Numbered from the stretch's first letter, positions 45,379-54,415 are shown. The stretch is 57,712 nt of DNA from Halococcus thailandensis JCM 13552 (GCF_000336715.1 NZ_AOMF01000159.1:34851-92562); one strand, 5' to 3'. The notes: generated by a model from the letters alone, not told the origin. Numbers and translations are program-made.

Positions 45379-46338
45379 GTGTCGTTTCGCTCGGACCCGC
45401 TTTCCGAACTCGTCGTGCCAGACGGGACGACGGTCGAAGAACACGCCATCGTGACCGACGTCGACGTGATCGTCGGCACCCAGAGCACGGTCTCGTTGGG
45501 CGTGCGCGGCCGGAACGTCGTCGCCGGCGAGCAGGTCACCTTCGAGGGCGACATCGAGGCTAGCTCGGACTGCCGGCTCGACATGTGGTGTGCGGTCTCG
45601 GGCAACGTCCTCGTCGGCGAGAACGCCTACATCGGCGAGCGCGTCGAGATCGACGGCCAGCTCGTCGTCGCCGGCGATCTCGACATCGGCGACGACGTCG
45701 AAATTTCGGAGGGGTTCGACGCCAACGGCTGGATCGTCATCCGCAACCCGGTGCCGACGCTCGTCTTCCTGTTCACCTATCTCACCCATCTCCTCAGACT
45801 CGGCGAGGAGGAGATGGCCGACGACGTGCTCTCGGAGGTGTTCGAGGGTCACGACGAACAGCCGGTCGTGGTTCCGAAGAACGCCACCGTCGGCGACGAC
45901 GCCTGGCGCGTCTCGACGCCCGCCCGTGTCGGCGACGACTGCCGGCTCCACGGCAACCTCCGCGCCGAATCGATCACCGTCGGCGAGGACAGCGAACTGT
46001 TCGGCAGCCTCCGTGCACGCGAGTCGATCACCGTCGAGCGGGGGACGACCGTGCACGGCGACGTGACGACCCGCGGCGGATCGGTCGAGATCGCTGCGGG
46101 AGCCCACGTCCGCGGAGATATCGCCTGCGAGCAGCTCCGCATCCACGAGGGAGCGGTCGTCGAGGGGGCGATGCGCACCCGCGGCGAGATGACCATCGTT
46201 CAGGGGCGCGACGACCTCGCTGCCCCCGCTCCGGCCGACGGCGACGAAAGTGACGAGTCGGACGACGAACGGGCGGAATCGACCGACGAACCGGCGGAAC
46301 TCGACGAATCGAAAGGCAGTTTCACATCGGCCGAGTAA
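45379..46338 (+). CDS. Bactofilin-like polymer-forming protein with internal hydrophobic helix
   Basis: A 319-residue protein. Two blocks of right-handed beta-helix-type repeats (about 25-113: RLDMWCAVSGNVLVGENAYI and IDGQLVVAGDLDIGDDVEIS; about 160-280: AESITVGEDSELFGSLRARE and ITVERGTTVHGDVTTRGGSV) are joined by a hydrophobic segment at about 114-140 (RNPVPTLVFLFTYLTHLLRL). A disordered acidic tail ends it. Polymer-forming proteins make filaments or scaffolds; the helix may insert in the membrane. Starts at GTG 45379; 7 nt before the GTPase gene, so likely one transcript. Confidence 0.78.
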   Translation: MSFRSDPLSELVVPDGTTVEEHAIVTDVDVIVGTQSTVSLGVRGRNVVAGEQVTFEGDIEASSDCRLDMWCAVSGNVLVGENAYIGERVEIDGQLVVAGDLDIGDDVEISEGFDANGWIVIRNPVPTLVFLFTYLTHLLRLGEEEMADDVLSEVFEGHDEQPVVVPKNATVGDDAWRVSTPARVGDDCRLHGNLRAESITVGEDSELFGSLRARESITVERGTTVHGDVTTRGGSVEIAAGAHVRGDIACEQLRIHEGAVVEGAMRTRGEMTIVQGRDDLAAPAPADGDESDESDDERAESTDEPAELDESKGSFTSAE

Positions 46339-46345
46339 TCGAGTC

Positions 46346-47524
46346 ATGCTCTCGCTCGCGCTTGCCGGCAAGCCAAACGCCGGCAAGTCGACGTTTTTCG
46401 CCGCGGCGACGATGGCCGACGTCGACGTCGCGGGCTACCCGTTCACGACGATCGACCCGAATCGCGGGGTCTCGCACGTCCGCACCGACTGTCCCTGTCT
46501 CGCGCGCGACGAGCGCTGTGGTGACGAACACTGCCACGACGGCACCCGCTACGTCCCGATCGAACTGCTCGACGTCGCCGGGCTGGTGCCGGGCGCACAC
46601 GAAGGACGAGGCCTGGGCAACCAGTTCCTCGACGAACTCACGAGCGCCGACGTCATCCTCAACGTCGTCGATTCTTCCGGCGGGACGAACGCCGAGGGCG
46701 AACCCGTCGAGATCGGTGCCCACGATCCCGCCGAGGACGTCGACTTCGTCACCGAGGAGATCGAGCGCTGGCTCGCGGGCATCATCGCGCGCAACTGGGA
46801 ATCCGTCGAGCGCCAGTCCCGATCCCCCGGATTCGACATCGACGAATCGCTCGCGGAGATGCTCACCGGCGTCGGCGCGAGCGAGGCGGCGATCGCCGCG
46901 ACGCTGCGCGAACTCGACTATCCGGCCGATCCGCGCGAGTGGACCGACGACCACCGGCGCGAACTGGCTCGCGACATCCGCGCGCGCACGAAACCGCTCG
47001 TCGTCGTGGCGAACAAGGCCGATATCGCACCCGAAGGCAATATCGAACAGCTTCAAGAACTCGCCGAGACGATCCCGGCGAGCGCCGAGGGTGAACTCGC
47101 GCTCCGCCGTGGCGTCGAGGGTGGGGCCATCGACTACGATCCCGGCGACGCCGACTTCTCGGTCGCCGGCGACCTCACGGACGCCCAGCGCACGCAGCTC
47201 GACGAGTTGCGCGACCTCATGGCGACCCACGGCGGCACCGGCGTCCAGCGCGCGCTCGATACGGCCGTCTACGACCTGCTCGACAATATTACTGTGTATC
47301 CCGTCCAGAACGAGACGAAGTGGACCGACGGCCAGGGCAACGTCCTACCGGACGCGTTCCTGTTGCCGAGCGGCTCGACGCCGCTCGATCTGGCCTACGC
47401 CGTCCACTCGGACATCGGCGACGGCTATCTCCACGCCGTCGACGCGCGCTCGGATCGGCGGATCGGCGACGACCACGAACTCTCGGAGGGGGACGTGGTG
47501 AAGATCGTGAGCACCGCCAACTGA
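46346..47524 (+). CDS. Obg/YchF-type GTPase with C-terminal TGS domain
   Basis: A 392-residue protein. P-loop G8-x4-GKS/T (GKPNAGKST), switch region GYPFTTIDPNRG, G3 LLDVAGLVPGAHEGRGLGNQ, G4 NKAD and a C-terminal TGS domain (LPSGSTPLDLAYAVHSDIGD). A Cys/His insertion (CPCLARDERCGDEHCHD) lies between G2 and G3, as in archaeal relatives of this group. Probably a ribosome-associated factor. Translation may be coupled to a 24-codon ORF that starts at its stop. Confidence 0.9.
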   Translation: MLSLALAGKPNAGKSTFFAAATMADVDVAGYPFTTIDPNRGVSHVRTDCPCLARDERCGDEHCHDGTRYVPIELLDVAGLVPGAHEGRGLGNQFLDELTSADVILNVVDSSGGTNAEGEPVEIGAHDPAEDVDFVTEEIERWLAGIIARNWESVERQSRSPGFDIDESLAEMLTGVGASEAAIAATLRELDYPADPREWTDDHRRELARDIRARTKPLVVVANKADIAPEGNIEQLQELAETIPASAEGELALRRGVEGGAIDYDPGDADFSVAGDLTDAQRTQLDELRDLMATHGGTGVQRALDTAVYDLLDNITVYPVQNETKWTDGQGNVLPDAFLLPSGSTPLDLAYAVHSDIGDGYLHAVDARSDRRIGDDHELSEGDVVKIVSTAN

Positions 47525-47598
47525 TGGAGTTTCGCGGTTTTATCGAGGAGCTACAGCCGAATCGACTGTTTCTCAGCGGGCGCAATCCCCACGGATGA
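47524..47598 (+). CDS. Possible 24-aa ORF overlapping the GTPase stop
   Basis: TGATG at 47522-47526 gives MEFRGFIEELQPNRLFLSGR then NPHG and a stop. Whether it is translated is unknown; listed because TGATG overlap is a common coupling arrangement in this genome. Confidence 0.22.
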   Translation: MEFRGFIEELQPNRLFLSGRNPHG

Positions 47599-47619
47599 GA
47601 GACGATGCCGGCGACCGAC

Positions 47620-48471
47620 TCACGACAGCGGACGGACGAGCACGGCGAGAAAGAGCAGCGCCAGAAACAGGTACGAGCCGCGCATGAGTAGTTCGGTCGC
47701 GCGCTGCGGTTCGAACCGGCGGGTAGCGAGCGCGACGACGGCGAAGGCGATGGCGGCGAGGGCGGTGCTCGGCGGGAACAGCCCGAGAATCGCGCCGGCG
47801 AGCACGCCAACGAGCGCGAGCGCGATGAGGGCGTGGGCGCTCCGGCGGGCGCGCTCGCGACCGAGCACCACCGCGACGGTGCGCTTGCTGATCGAACGGT
47901 CGTAGTCGTAGTCCTTCGCGTCGTCGATGACCTTGATCCCCGAGAGGAGCACGAGGAAGACCGCCGCAAAGGCGAGCAGCGGGGCCGAAATCATCGTTGT
48001 CTGGACGTAGTAGCCGCCGACGATCGCGAGTGCGATGCCGAGCGGGTAGCCGAGCGTCGCGCCGATCGGGCTGGTATCGAGCTGGGGTGCGTGCAGGTAG
48101 GCGATGAACCACGTCGGCAGGGTCACGATCGCCGCACCCGTCCCGACCGCGAGCCAGAGCCAGCCGGTACAGAGCGCAAAGCCCGTCGTCGAGAGCGCGA
48201 GCCCGAGGCGACAGCCAGCCATCGTCAGCGGGTGATCGTCGTCCTCGCTACGGAGGTAGAAATCGACGTAGCCGTCCTTGACGTGAGCGGTGTAGACTGC
48301 GAAGAACATCGCCAGCATGTGGACGAACGCCATCTGCGGCAGGAGCGACGGCGCGAGCACCGCGCCGAACCAGGACGCGGCGAGCGGTGGCAACATGAAC
48401 ACCGGATGGACCTGCGAGGCGAGCGCGGCGAACTCGCCACCGATCCCGTCGCCGTGGCGCGCAATAGCCAT
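47620..48471 (-). CDS. UbiA-family prenyltransferase
   Basis: A 283-residue polytopic enzyme. The two aspartate-rich motifs are a variant first motif (HVKDGYVDFYLRSEDDDHPL) and the second (IDDAKDYDYDRSISKRT). It transfers a polyprenyl chain; quinone, lipid or carotenoid acceptors are all possible in haloarchaea. ATG 48471 follows a weak box about 25 nt upstream; GTG 48477 would add two residues. Confidence 0.85.
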   Translation of the reverse strand: MAIARHGDGIGGEFAALASQVHPVFMLPPLAASWFGAVLAPSLLPQMAFVHMLAMFFAVYTAHVKDGYVDFYLRSEDDDHPLTMAGCRLGLALSTTGFALCTGWLWLAVGTGAAIVTLPTWFIAYLHAPQLDTSPIGATLGYPLGIALAIVGGYYVQTTMISAPLLAFAAVFLVLLSGIKVIDDAKDYDYDRSISKRTVAVVLGRERARRSAHALIALALVGVLAGAILGLFPPSTALAAIAFAVVALATRRFEPQRATELLMRGSYLFLALLFLAVLVRPLS

Positions 48472-48606
48472 GCCCACAGTAGAACTGTCAGTTACATAGT
48501 TGTATGGGCAGTCGTCGATCCGTCACATCGGGCGATGTTGGTGGCTCTTCTCTGACGAAGGGAGAAGAAATGAGCGGGAGAGAAACGGCTACGATCGCAG
48601 GAATCG

Positions 48607-50037
48607 TCAGTCGTTCGTCACGGAATCCGGCCGTTCCTCGCTATCGGAGCCGACGATGGCGCTCTCGCGGAGGTCGGCCTCGATCTCTTCGAGCGAGCGC
48701 CCCATCGTCTCGGGGACGCGCGCGTAGATGAATACGAACGCGATGAGGCAGAACCCGCCGAGCAGCCAGAACGAGAGTCCCTCGCCGAGCCGGTCGATCA
48801 GCGGGAGGAAGGTCAGCGCAACGAGGAAGTTCGCGCCCCAGTTGAACACGCTGGCGACGCCCTCGGCGGTCCCACGGATGCGAAGCGGGTAGATCTCCGA
48901 GATGAGCAGCCAGAACACCGGGCCGAGACTGATCGCGTAGAAGGCGACGTAGCCGATCATGCTCGCGAGCGTCACGTAGCCGACGACGCCCGACAGCCCC
49001 GGGAGGACGAAGCCGAGACCCAAGATCCCGAGCATCACGGTCATCCCGGCGGTGCCGACGAGCAACAGCGGCCGCCGACCGACGCGATCGACCAGGAGGA
49101 TGGCGACGACCGTCAGCAGGACGTTGACGACGCCGACGCCGACCGTCCCGACGATCGAGGCGATATCGTTGAACCCGATGTTGTTGAGGATCGTCGGTGC
49201 GTAGTAGATGACGGTGTTGATGCCGCTGACCTGCTGGATGATCGCGAGACCGACGCCGATGACGAGCGCCGGGCGAACCCACGGTTCGAGCAGATCCGAG
49301 AGGCCACCCTTCTCCTCGATCTCGCTGACCTCGCGGACGTTCTCGATCTCGTCGTCGATGTCGTCCGTATCGCGGATGCGCGAGAGCACACTTTTCGCCT
49401 CCTCGATCCGGTCGTGCTCGATGAGCCAGCGCGGGCTCTCGGGCAGGAAGTAGGTTCCGATCGCCAGCACCGTGGCGGGGACCGCGCCGAACCAGAGCAT
49501 CCAGCGCCAGCCGGTGATGCCGAGGAACTCGGGGGCGAAGGCGTAGTTGACGACGTACGCCAGCAGGATGCCGATCGTGATCATCAGCTGCTGGAGGAAG
49601 CCGAGCGCGCCGCGGATGTCGGAGGGTGCGGTCTCCGAGATCAACAGCGGGCCGACGATCGACGCGACGCCGACGGCGGTACCCTCGACGACCCGCCAGA
49701 AGACGAGCCACTCGATCGTCGGCGACAGCGCCATCCCGAACGAGCCGACGAAGAAGACGGCCGCACCCGCGAGCGTCAGCCGACGACGGCCGAACCGATC
49801 GGCCAGCTTTCCGCCGGTTGCCGCGCCGATCATCGCTCCCACGAGCACGCTGCTGGTGACGACTCCCTCCAGAAACGGTGACAGCGTGAACGTCTGATCG
49901 ATATAGAGCAGTGCGCCGGAGATGACGCCGATATCGAAGCCGAACAGCAGCCCGTTCAGCGCGGCGATGGCGGCGATGACGTAGACGAAGGTGCTGTGTT
50001 CGCGCTCGGCGTTGAGCAGCCTGTCGGCGACGTTCAT
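48607..50037 (-). CDS. Sugar-porter MFS transporter
   Basis: A 476-residue, 12-helix permease with family marks: GFDIGVISGAL in helix 1, DRFGRRR between helices 2 and 3, FLPESPRWLIEHDR after helix 6, QQVSGINTVIYYAPTI in helix 7, DRVGRRPLL, and PETMGRSLEEIE at the end. Likely H+- or Na+-coupled sugar uptake; substrate unknown. ATG 50037 is chosen over an upstream in-frame TTG. Confidence 0.93.
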   Translation of the reverse strand: MNVADRLLNAEREHSTFVYVIAAIAALNGLLFGFDIGVISGALLYIDQTFTLSPFLEGVVTSSVLVGAMIGAATGGKLADRFGRRRLTLAGAAVFFVGSFGMALSPTIEWLVFWRVVEGTAVGVASIVGPLLISETAPSDIRGALGFLQQLMITIGILLAYVVNYAFAPEFLGITGWRWMLWFGAVPATVLAIGTYFLPESPRWLIEHDRIEEAKSVLSRIRDTDDIDDEIENVREVSEIEEKGGLSDLLEPWVRPALVIGVGLAIIQQVSGINTVIYYAPTILNNIGFNDIASIVGTVGVGVVNVLLTVVAILLVDRVGRRPLLLVGTAGMTVMLGILGLGFVLPGLSGVVGYVTLASMIGYVAFYAISLGPVFWLLISEIYPLRIRGTAEGVASVFNWGANFLVALTFLPLIDRLGEGLSFWLLGGFCLIAFVFIYARVPETMGRSLEEIEADLRESAIVGSDSEERPDSVTND

Positions 50038-50096
50038 CGACAACCACCGGCCATAGGGCGGACTCGATCTCGACGATTCCGCTGTGGATGGTCTCG

Positions 50097-50144
50097 ATTA
50101 CACAAAGCACCTCTCGGTCGGTCTGTTCGACGAACCATTACACA
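50097..50144. repeat. Direct repeat ATTACACA upstream of the sugar transporter
   Basis: ATTACACA occurs at 50097-50104 and 50137-50144, 40 bp apart (about four helical turns), 60-107 nt before the transporter start and just inside the A/T-rich zone. A regulator-binding pair is possible; an 8-mer can also recur by chance. Confidence 0.3.
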
Positions 50145-50280
50145 GACATTAACACGAACTCGAGTAATATATTATGATATAGTATTCAGTATCGACCACA
50201 ACATATCACGATAAAGACACCCGTCTGTCGGAGCATCGGCGGTATCAACAAATACGACATGGGCAAGATGGCTGTAAATC

Positions 50281-50288
50281 TTATATAC
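50281..50288 (+). promoter_or_regulatory. Box A for the DUF4238-like gene
   Basis: TTATATAC, 22-29 nt before ATG 50310. It supports that start over the upstream in-frame ATG at 50259. Confidence 0.6.
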
Positions 50289-50309
50289 TCTAACTTGCTA
50301 TCATTATCT

Positions 50310-51416
50310 ATGCCAGAATACAAAAACCAGCATTTTGTTCCTCAGTTCTATATGCGTGGTTGGGCCAACAATGATCGGGTTTCCACATACAACTTAGACC
50401 GACAAAGTGAGTTCCCACCGACAAATATCTCTAATCTATGTTCAGAGGACTACTTTTACGATAAGGATGGTGAGCACGAACGCGCACTAAGTGGATTGGA
50501 GGGACGGCACGCAACGCTCCTACAAACACTTCGAACAGATCGATCCGTAGACAATCTAACTCGGGATGATTTGTATCATCTTTGCATTTTCGTACGATTC
50601 CAAGCCGCTCGGACCAAATCTACAAGATCCGAAGGAGAGCAGATCAAAGACTGGATATTCAAAGAAGTAACTCGAACCGGTGTCGAAGCTGGTGAATTAG
50701 ATGTTTCAGCTCTGGAAGCCGTTGAAAACGGTGAAATCAACATGGAGTTCAAGCACCACAATTGGCTGCATTCTAGCAGTATGCTTCATGCATTAGCTGG
50801 ACCGAACATACTTTTTGACATGGGAATCTCGCTCATTGAGAATCAAACCGACTCCGAATTTGTATTCTCTGATCATCCCGTCTATCTGGACAATCGTCGG
50901 TTCAAATCCGAACAAGAGAAATTTTTGCTTGGTATTCAAAATCGCGGACTACAGGTGTTCTTGCCATTGTCCGCTGATCTATTGCTACACTTATATGATC
51001 CGGCCTGTTATCGTATAGAGCACGATGACGAGGACTCTCAACTAGTCCAAGTCGATTCACCACAAATTGTGAATGATCTCAACGGAACACAGCTAATCAA
51101 TGCCGATAGACACATTTTCTATGGCCAGAATGATTCGGAAGACGAAATGCAATCACTTCAGGACCGACTGTCTGAATCGATAAGTGCGGATTTTGCACAA
51201 TTTGAACGGCACGAAAACGGAATTCCAGAAATAGATAGGGATAACCCAATACTCATGTCCGGACCTAGGGTTCCGGATTTCTCACCGCGGCTTCCATTCA
51301 TCAAACAAGTTGTAGATGTAGAGCATGAGGTCAAGCGATCGCCGGCTCTTGCACGTAAAGTTGAAAAACAAATTGAGGCAGCGAAGGAAAATGCCCAAAA
51401 CACATCATCTGGATAG
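50310..51416 (+). CDS. DUF4238-like protein on an A/T-rich segment
   Basis: A 368-residue soluble protein with the DUF4238 N-terminal signature MPEYKNQHFVPQFYMRGWAN, then LCSEDYFYDKDGEHERALSG and the mid-protein FVFSDHPVYLDN. Its codons and base composition are distinctly A/T-rich compared with all neighbours except the gene at 56.4 kb, so recent acquisition is likely. The family has no established biochemical role; members occur in accessory regions. No partner gene or mobile-element boundary is visible on either side. Confidence 0.8.
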   Translation: MPEYKNQHFVPQFYMRGWANNDRVSTYNLDRQSEFPPTNISNLCSEDYFYDKDGEHERALSGLEGRHATLLQTLRTDRSVDNLTRDDLYHLCIFVRFQAARTKSTRSEGEQIKDWIFKEVTRTGVEAGELDVSALEAVENGEINMEFKHHNWLHSSSMLHALAGPNILFDMGISLIENQTDSEFVFSDHPVYLDNRRFKSEQEKFLLGIQNRGLQVFLPLSADLLLHLYDPACYRIEHDDEDSQLVQVDSPQIVNDLNGTQLINADRHIFYGQNDSEDEMQSLQDRLSESISADFAQFERHENGIPEIDRDNPILMSGPRVPDFSPRLPFIKQVVDVEHEVKRSPALARKVEKQIEAAKENAQNTSSG

Positions 51417-51467
51417 AACAGAGTGAAATGATAGAAAGTTTATGTCGTTGATTCTATATGGTTTCTA

Positions 51468-52589
51468 TTATCGGACCGCGCTCGCGGCGTCGTTCATGAT
51501 TTCGATGGCGTCTTTGAGCTCCTCGATGCCCGTCGCGTAGGAGATACGGGCGTAGCCCTCGCCGCCGTCGCCGAAGGCTTCGCCAGGGACGACGACCACG
51601 CCGCGATCGAGACATTCGTCGACCCAGCCCTCGGGTGCGTCGGGCATCGCGTAGAACGCGCCCTCGGGTGTGGGCGTGTCGAGACCCGCGTCGTTGAGTC
51701 CGTCGAGCAGGACGTCGCGACGCTGCTCGAAGGCATCGACCATCTCGTGGACGGGATCCTGTGGGCCCGAAAGGGCGGCCGCGGCGGCGTACTGGGCGGG
51801 CGCGCTCGCGCAGGCCTGGACGTACTGGTGGACGCGGAGCATGCGGTCGGTGCGGCGCTCGCTCGCCGCGACCCAGCCGAGCCGCCAGCCGGTCATCGAG
51901 TAGGTCTTCGAGCAGGCGTTCACCACGACGACGTTGTCCGTCTCGGCAAATTTCATGGGGCTGTGGTGTTCGCCCTCGAAGACGATGTGCTCGTAGACCT
52001 CGTCCGAGATGCAGAGCACGTCGTGTTCGTCGGCGATCCGGGCGAACTCGCGCATGTCCTCCTCGCTCTGGACGGCCCCGGTGGGATTGGCGGGGCTGTT
52101 GACGACGAACGCGGCGGTGTCGTCGGTGATCGCCTCCTCGACCGCCGCAGGGCTCATCGTGAGGTCGTCACGGAGTTCGATCGGGACGGGTTCGCCGCCC
52201 GCGAGGTGAGTGAGTGCGGCGTAGGAGACGAAGCCGGGATCGGGAACGATCACCTCCTCGCCCGAACTCACGTGGGCCTCCATCGCGAGGTGGAGCGCCT
52301 CGCTGCCGCCGGCGGTGGCGATCACCTCGTCCGGATCGACGTCGAGATCGTTGTCCCGAGCGTGTTTGTCGCTCACGGCCGCGCGGAGGTCGGGAATGCC
52401 GGCGTTCGAGGTGTAGCCGTCGGCCGCGCCGCTCTCGATGGCGTCGACGGCGGCCTGCCGTGCGTGGTCGGGCGTCGGGAAGTCGGGCTGTCCGAGGCCG
52501 AGGTTGATGGCGTCGCCGCCAGCCGCCTCGAACACTTCGCGGATGCCACTGATGGCGACCGATTCGACCCGGTCCGAGAAGTCGGTCAT
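51468..52589 (-). CDS. Pyridoxal-phosphate aminotransferase, class I (aspartate-type)
   Basis: A 373-residue fold-type I enzyme. The PLP lysine is K228 (VNACSKTYSMTGWRLGW); the substrate/phosphate pockets are VVNSPANPTGAV and ISDEVYEHIV, with the C-terminal arginine in GYARISYATG. A paralogue of the 12.6-kb enzyme but not coupled to a regulator. Confidence 0.93.
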   Translation of the reverse strand: MTDFSDRVESVAISGIREVFEAAGGDAINLGLGQPDFPTPDHARQAAVDAIESGAADGYTSNAGIPDLRAAVSDKHARDNDLDVDPDEVIATAGGSEALHLAMEAHVSSGEEVIVPDPGFVSYAALTHLAGGEPVPIELRDDLTMSPAAVEEAITDDTAAFVVNSPANPTGAVQSEEDMREFARIADEHDVLCISDEVYEHIVFEGEHHSPMKFAETDNVVVVNACSKTYSMTGWRLGWVAASERRTDRMLRVHQYVQACASAPAQYAAAAALSGPQDPVHEMVDAFEQRRDVLLDGLNDAGLDTPTPEGAFYAMPDAPEGWVDECLDRGVVVVPGEAFGDGGEGYARISYATGIEELKDAIEIMNDAASAVR

Positions 52590-52633
52590 ATCACTACTCG
52601 CGGCCCGAGATGCGATAACTGTGCAGGTTTTCG

Positions 52634-52783
52634 CTACGATTCGAGATCCTCGCGCAGCGTGTCGACGTGCGATTCGAGCGTCGACAGCGCTGCATCAGGG
52701 TCCACGTAGCCGTTCTCGTAATCCTCGAAGACCGCATCCGCACGGTCCAGAAACGTCTCGACAGCGGATTCTGTCTCTGCCAT
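52634..52783 (-). CDS. Small acidic helical protein (49 aa)
   Basis: MAETESAVETFLDRADAVFE begins a 49-residue acidic, probably all-helical protein ending TLREDLES. A box A (minus AGTATAACCG) lies roughly 25-35 nt upstream. Unassigned; short but with native codon use. Confidence 0.6.
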   Translation of the reverse strand: MAETESAVETFLDRADAVFEDYENGYVDPDAALSTLESHVDTLREDLES

Positions 52784-52819
52784 GTCGACATCAGCGCTCG
52801 CCGACGGTTATACTCGGTG

Positions 52820-53100
52820 GCTCGCCGTGCGCCTGCCGGCCGCGCGGCCGCGGTTGCGGTGCGGTCCTGGTGGATGAAGGGCGAGGCGCGCGAACGAGCG
52901 AAGCGAGTGAGTAGCGAACGAAGTGAGCGCGCGCCGAGGGCTTCGGCGGTGCTGTGCAGTAGCGGAGGCGGTTTGTATCCGCGCGAGCGTAGCGAGCGCG
53001 GTTCGCCGCGAACGAGGCCGAAGGCCGAGTGAGCGGTTCTTTTTAGTCCAGGTTTTTGCGACGAGTGGTGCGCGAGCCGTAGGCGAGCGCACCCGAGGAG
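52820..53100. other. Mirror-symmetric GAGCGAAGCGAG-type intergenic sequence, no gene seen
   Basis: The 329-nt gap (52784-53112) between the small acidic gene and the dnaJ 3' end is filled with words such as GAGCGAAGCGAG, which reads the same backwards on one strand, plus GCGAGCGTAGCGAGCGCG and GCCGAAGGCC. It translates to Arg/Ser/Glu-rich nonsense in several frames. It looks like structured haloarchaeal filler, not coding DNA. Confidence 0.6.
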
Positions 53101-53101
53101 C

Positions 53102-53107
53102 AAAAAA
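53102..53107 (-). terminator. Oligo-T terminator after dnaJ
   Basis: Minus-strand TTTTTT (53107-53102) starts 5 nt after the dnaJ stop. Confidence 0.5.
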
Positions 53108-53112
53108 GTGGG

Positions 53113-54306
53113 TCAGAGTGAGTGTTTGAGCTTCTCGAAGAACCCTTCCTCGACCTCGATCTCCTCGCCGCCGGCTTCGGCGAACGCTTCGAGCGCGTCG
53201 CGCTGGTCTTCGTTCAGCTCCTCCGGGGTGACGACCTGCGTGCGGACGAAGAGATCGCCGGTGCCGCGGCGGCGCAGGCGGGGCATGCCCTTGCCTTCGA
53301 GGCGGAAGGTCTCGCCGCTCTGGGTGCCCGCGGGGACGTCCATCTCGACGGTGCCGTCGAGGGTGGGTACTTCGATCGTTGCGCCGAAGGTCGCCTGCGG
53401 GAAGGAGATGGCCGCGCGGTGGGCGAGGTCGTCGCCCTCGCGATCGAACTCGGGGTGTTTGCGCACGCTGATCTCGATGAGGAGATCGCCATTGGGACCA
53501 CCGTTCTCGCCGGGTGCGCCTTCGCGTTCCATCCGGAGGGTCTGACCGTCGCGGATTCCGGGGGGAACCTCGACCGAGAGACTGGCCTCGTTGCGGACCT
53601 GGCCGTCGCCGCCACAGGTCGAGCAGTCCTCGGAGTAGAGCGTGCCGTCGCCACCACAGCGCCGGCAGGTCTGGGTCTGCTGGACCCGACCGAGCGAGGT
53701 CTGCTGGACCTGGGTCGTCTGGCCGCGGCCGTCACACTGCGGGCAGGTCTCGGCATCGGCGCTTTCGGGATGGCCCGATCCCTCGCAGTCCGGGCAGGTC
53801 TCGGGCCGGGTGATGGTGAACTGTTTTTCCGCGCCCGCGGCGGCCTCCTCCAGTTCGATCGTGAGGTCGGTTCGGAGATCGGAGCCCTGTCGTGGGCCGC
53901 TCTGACCACCGCCGCCACGACCGCCACCGCCATTGAAGAACTGCTCGAAGATGTCGCCGAGACCGCCACCGCCCATGCCGCCGCCACCCATCCCGCCGAA
54001 CGGGTCGCCGCCGGCACCGCCCATGCCGCCCATGCCGCCGCCCCGTCCCGCACCGCCGCCGTCGAACCCGCCGCGTTTTTCGGCCTGCTCGAAGCGTTCG
54101 TGACCCATCTGGTCGTAGGCCTGGCGTTTCTGGTCGTCGGTGAGCACCTCCTTTGCCTTCTTCGCCTGTTTGAACTTCTCGTCGGCGTTCGGATCGTCGG
54201 AGACGTCGGGGTGGTACTCGGCGGCCTTCTTGCGATAGGCCTGTTTGATTTCGTCCTCGCCGGCGTCGCGCGAGACGCCGAGCACCGAGTAGAAATCCTC
54301 ACTCAT
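53113..54306 (-). CDS. dnaJ: Chaperone DnaJ (type I Hsp40)
   Basis: A 397-residue protein. The J domain has H32-P33-D34 (YHPDVSDD); a long Gly/Met/Phe linker follows, then four CxxCxGxG zinc repeats (CPDCEGSG, CPQCDGRG, CRRCGGDG, CSTCGGDG) and the C-terminal substrate-binding half. It stimulates DnaK ATPase. dnaK and grpE, usual neighbours in haloarchaea, are not in this window on either side. MSEDFYSVLG at 54306 is the true start (the frame also reaches 54336). Confidence 0.96.
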   Translation of the reverse strand: MSEDFYSVLGVSRDAGEDEIKQAYRKKAAEYHPDVSDDPNADEKFKQAKKAKEVLTDDQKRQAYDQMGHERFEQAEKRGGFDGGGAGRGGGMGGMGGAGGDPFGGMGGGGMGGGGLGDIFEQFFNGGGGRGGGGQSGPRQGSDLRTDLTIELEEAAAGAEKQFTITRPETCPDCEGSGHPESADAETCPQCDGRGQTTQVQQTSLGRVQQTQTCRRCGGDGTLYSEDCSTCGGDGQVRNEASLSVEVPPGIRDGQTLRMEREGAPGENGGPNGDLLIEISVRKHPEFDREGDDLAHRAAISFPQATFGATIEVPTLDGTVEMDVPAGTQSGETFRLEGKGMPRLRRRGTGDLFVRTQVVTPEELNEDQRDALEAFAEAGGEEIEVEEGFFEKLKHSL

Positions 54307-54415
54307 TACCCCGTATACTGGCTTCGGACACTTCAACAGAACGGGTTCGACGCTCGCACTCGCGGTGTCGCGCGAGGGAAATAGTTATTCGGACGCGTAG
54401 CTCATTAATGGGTAA

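Noticed and set aside
50310-51416. DUF4238 gene as a transposase or phage integrase
   Set aside because: No catalytic motif of those families, and no target-site duplication visible at the borders of the A/T-rich zone.
52860-53040. Arg/Ser/Glu-rich ORF (…RERSERGS…) in the dnaJ gap
   Set aside because: Reads through repetitive mirror words in several frames; no start, no conserved pattern.
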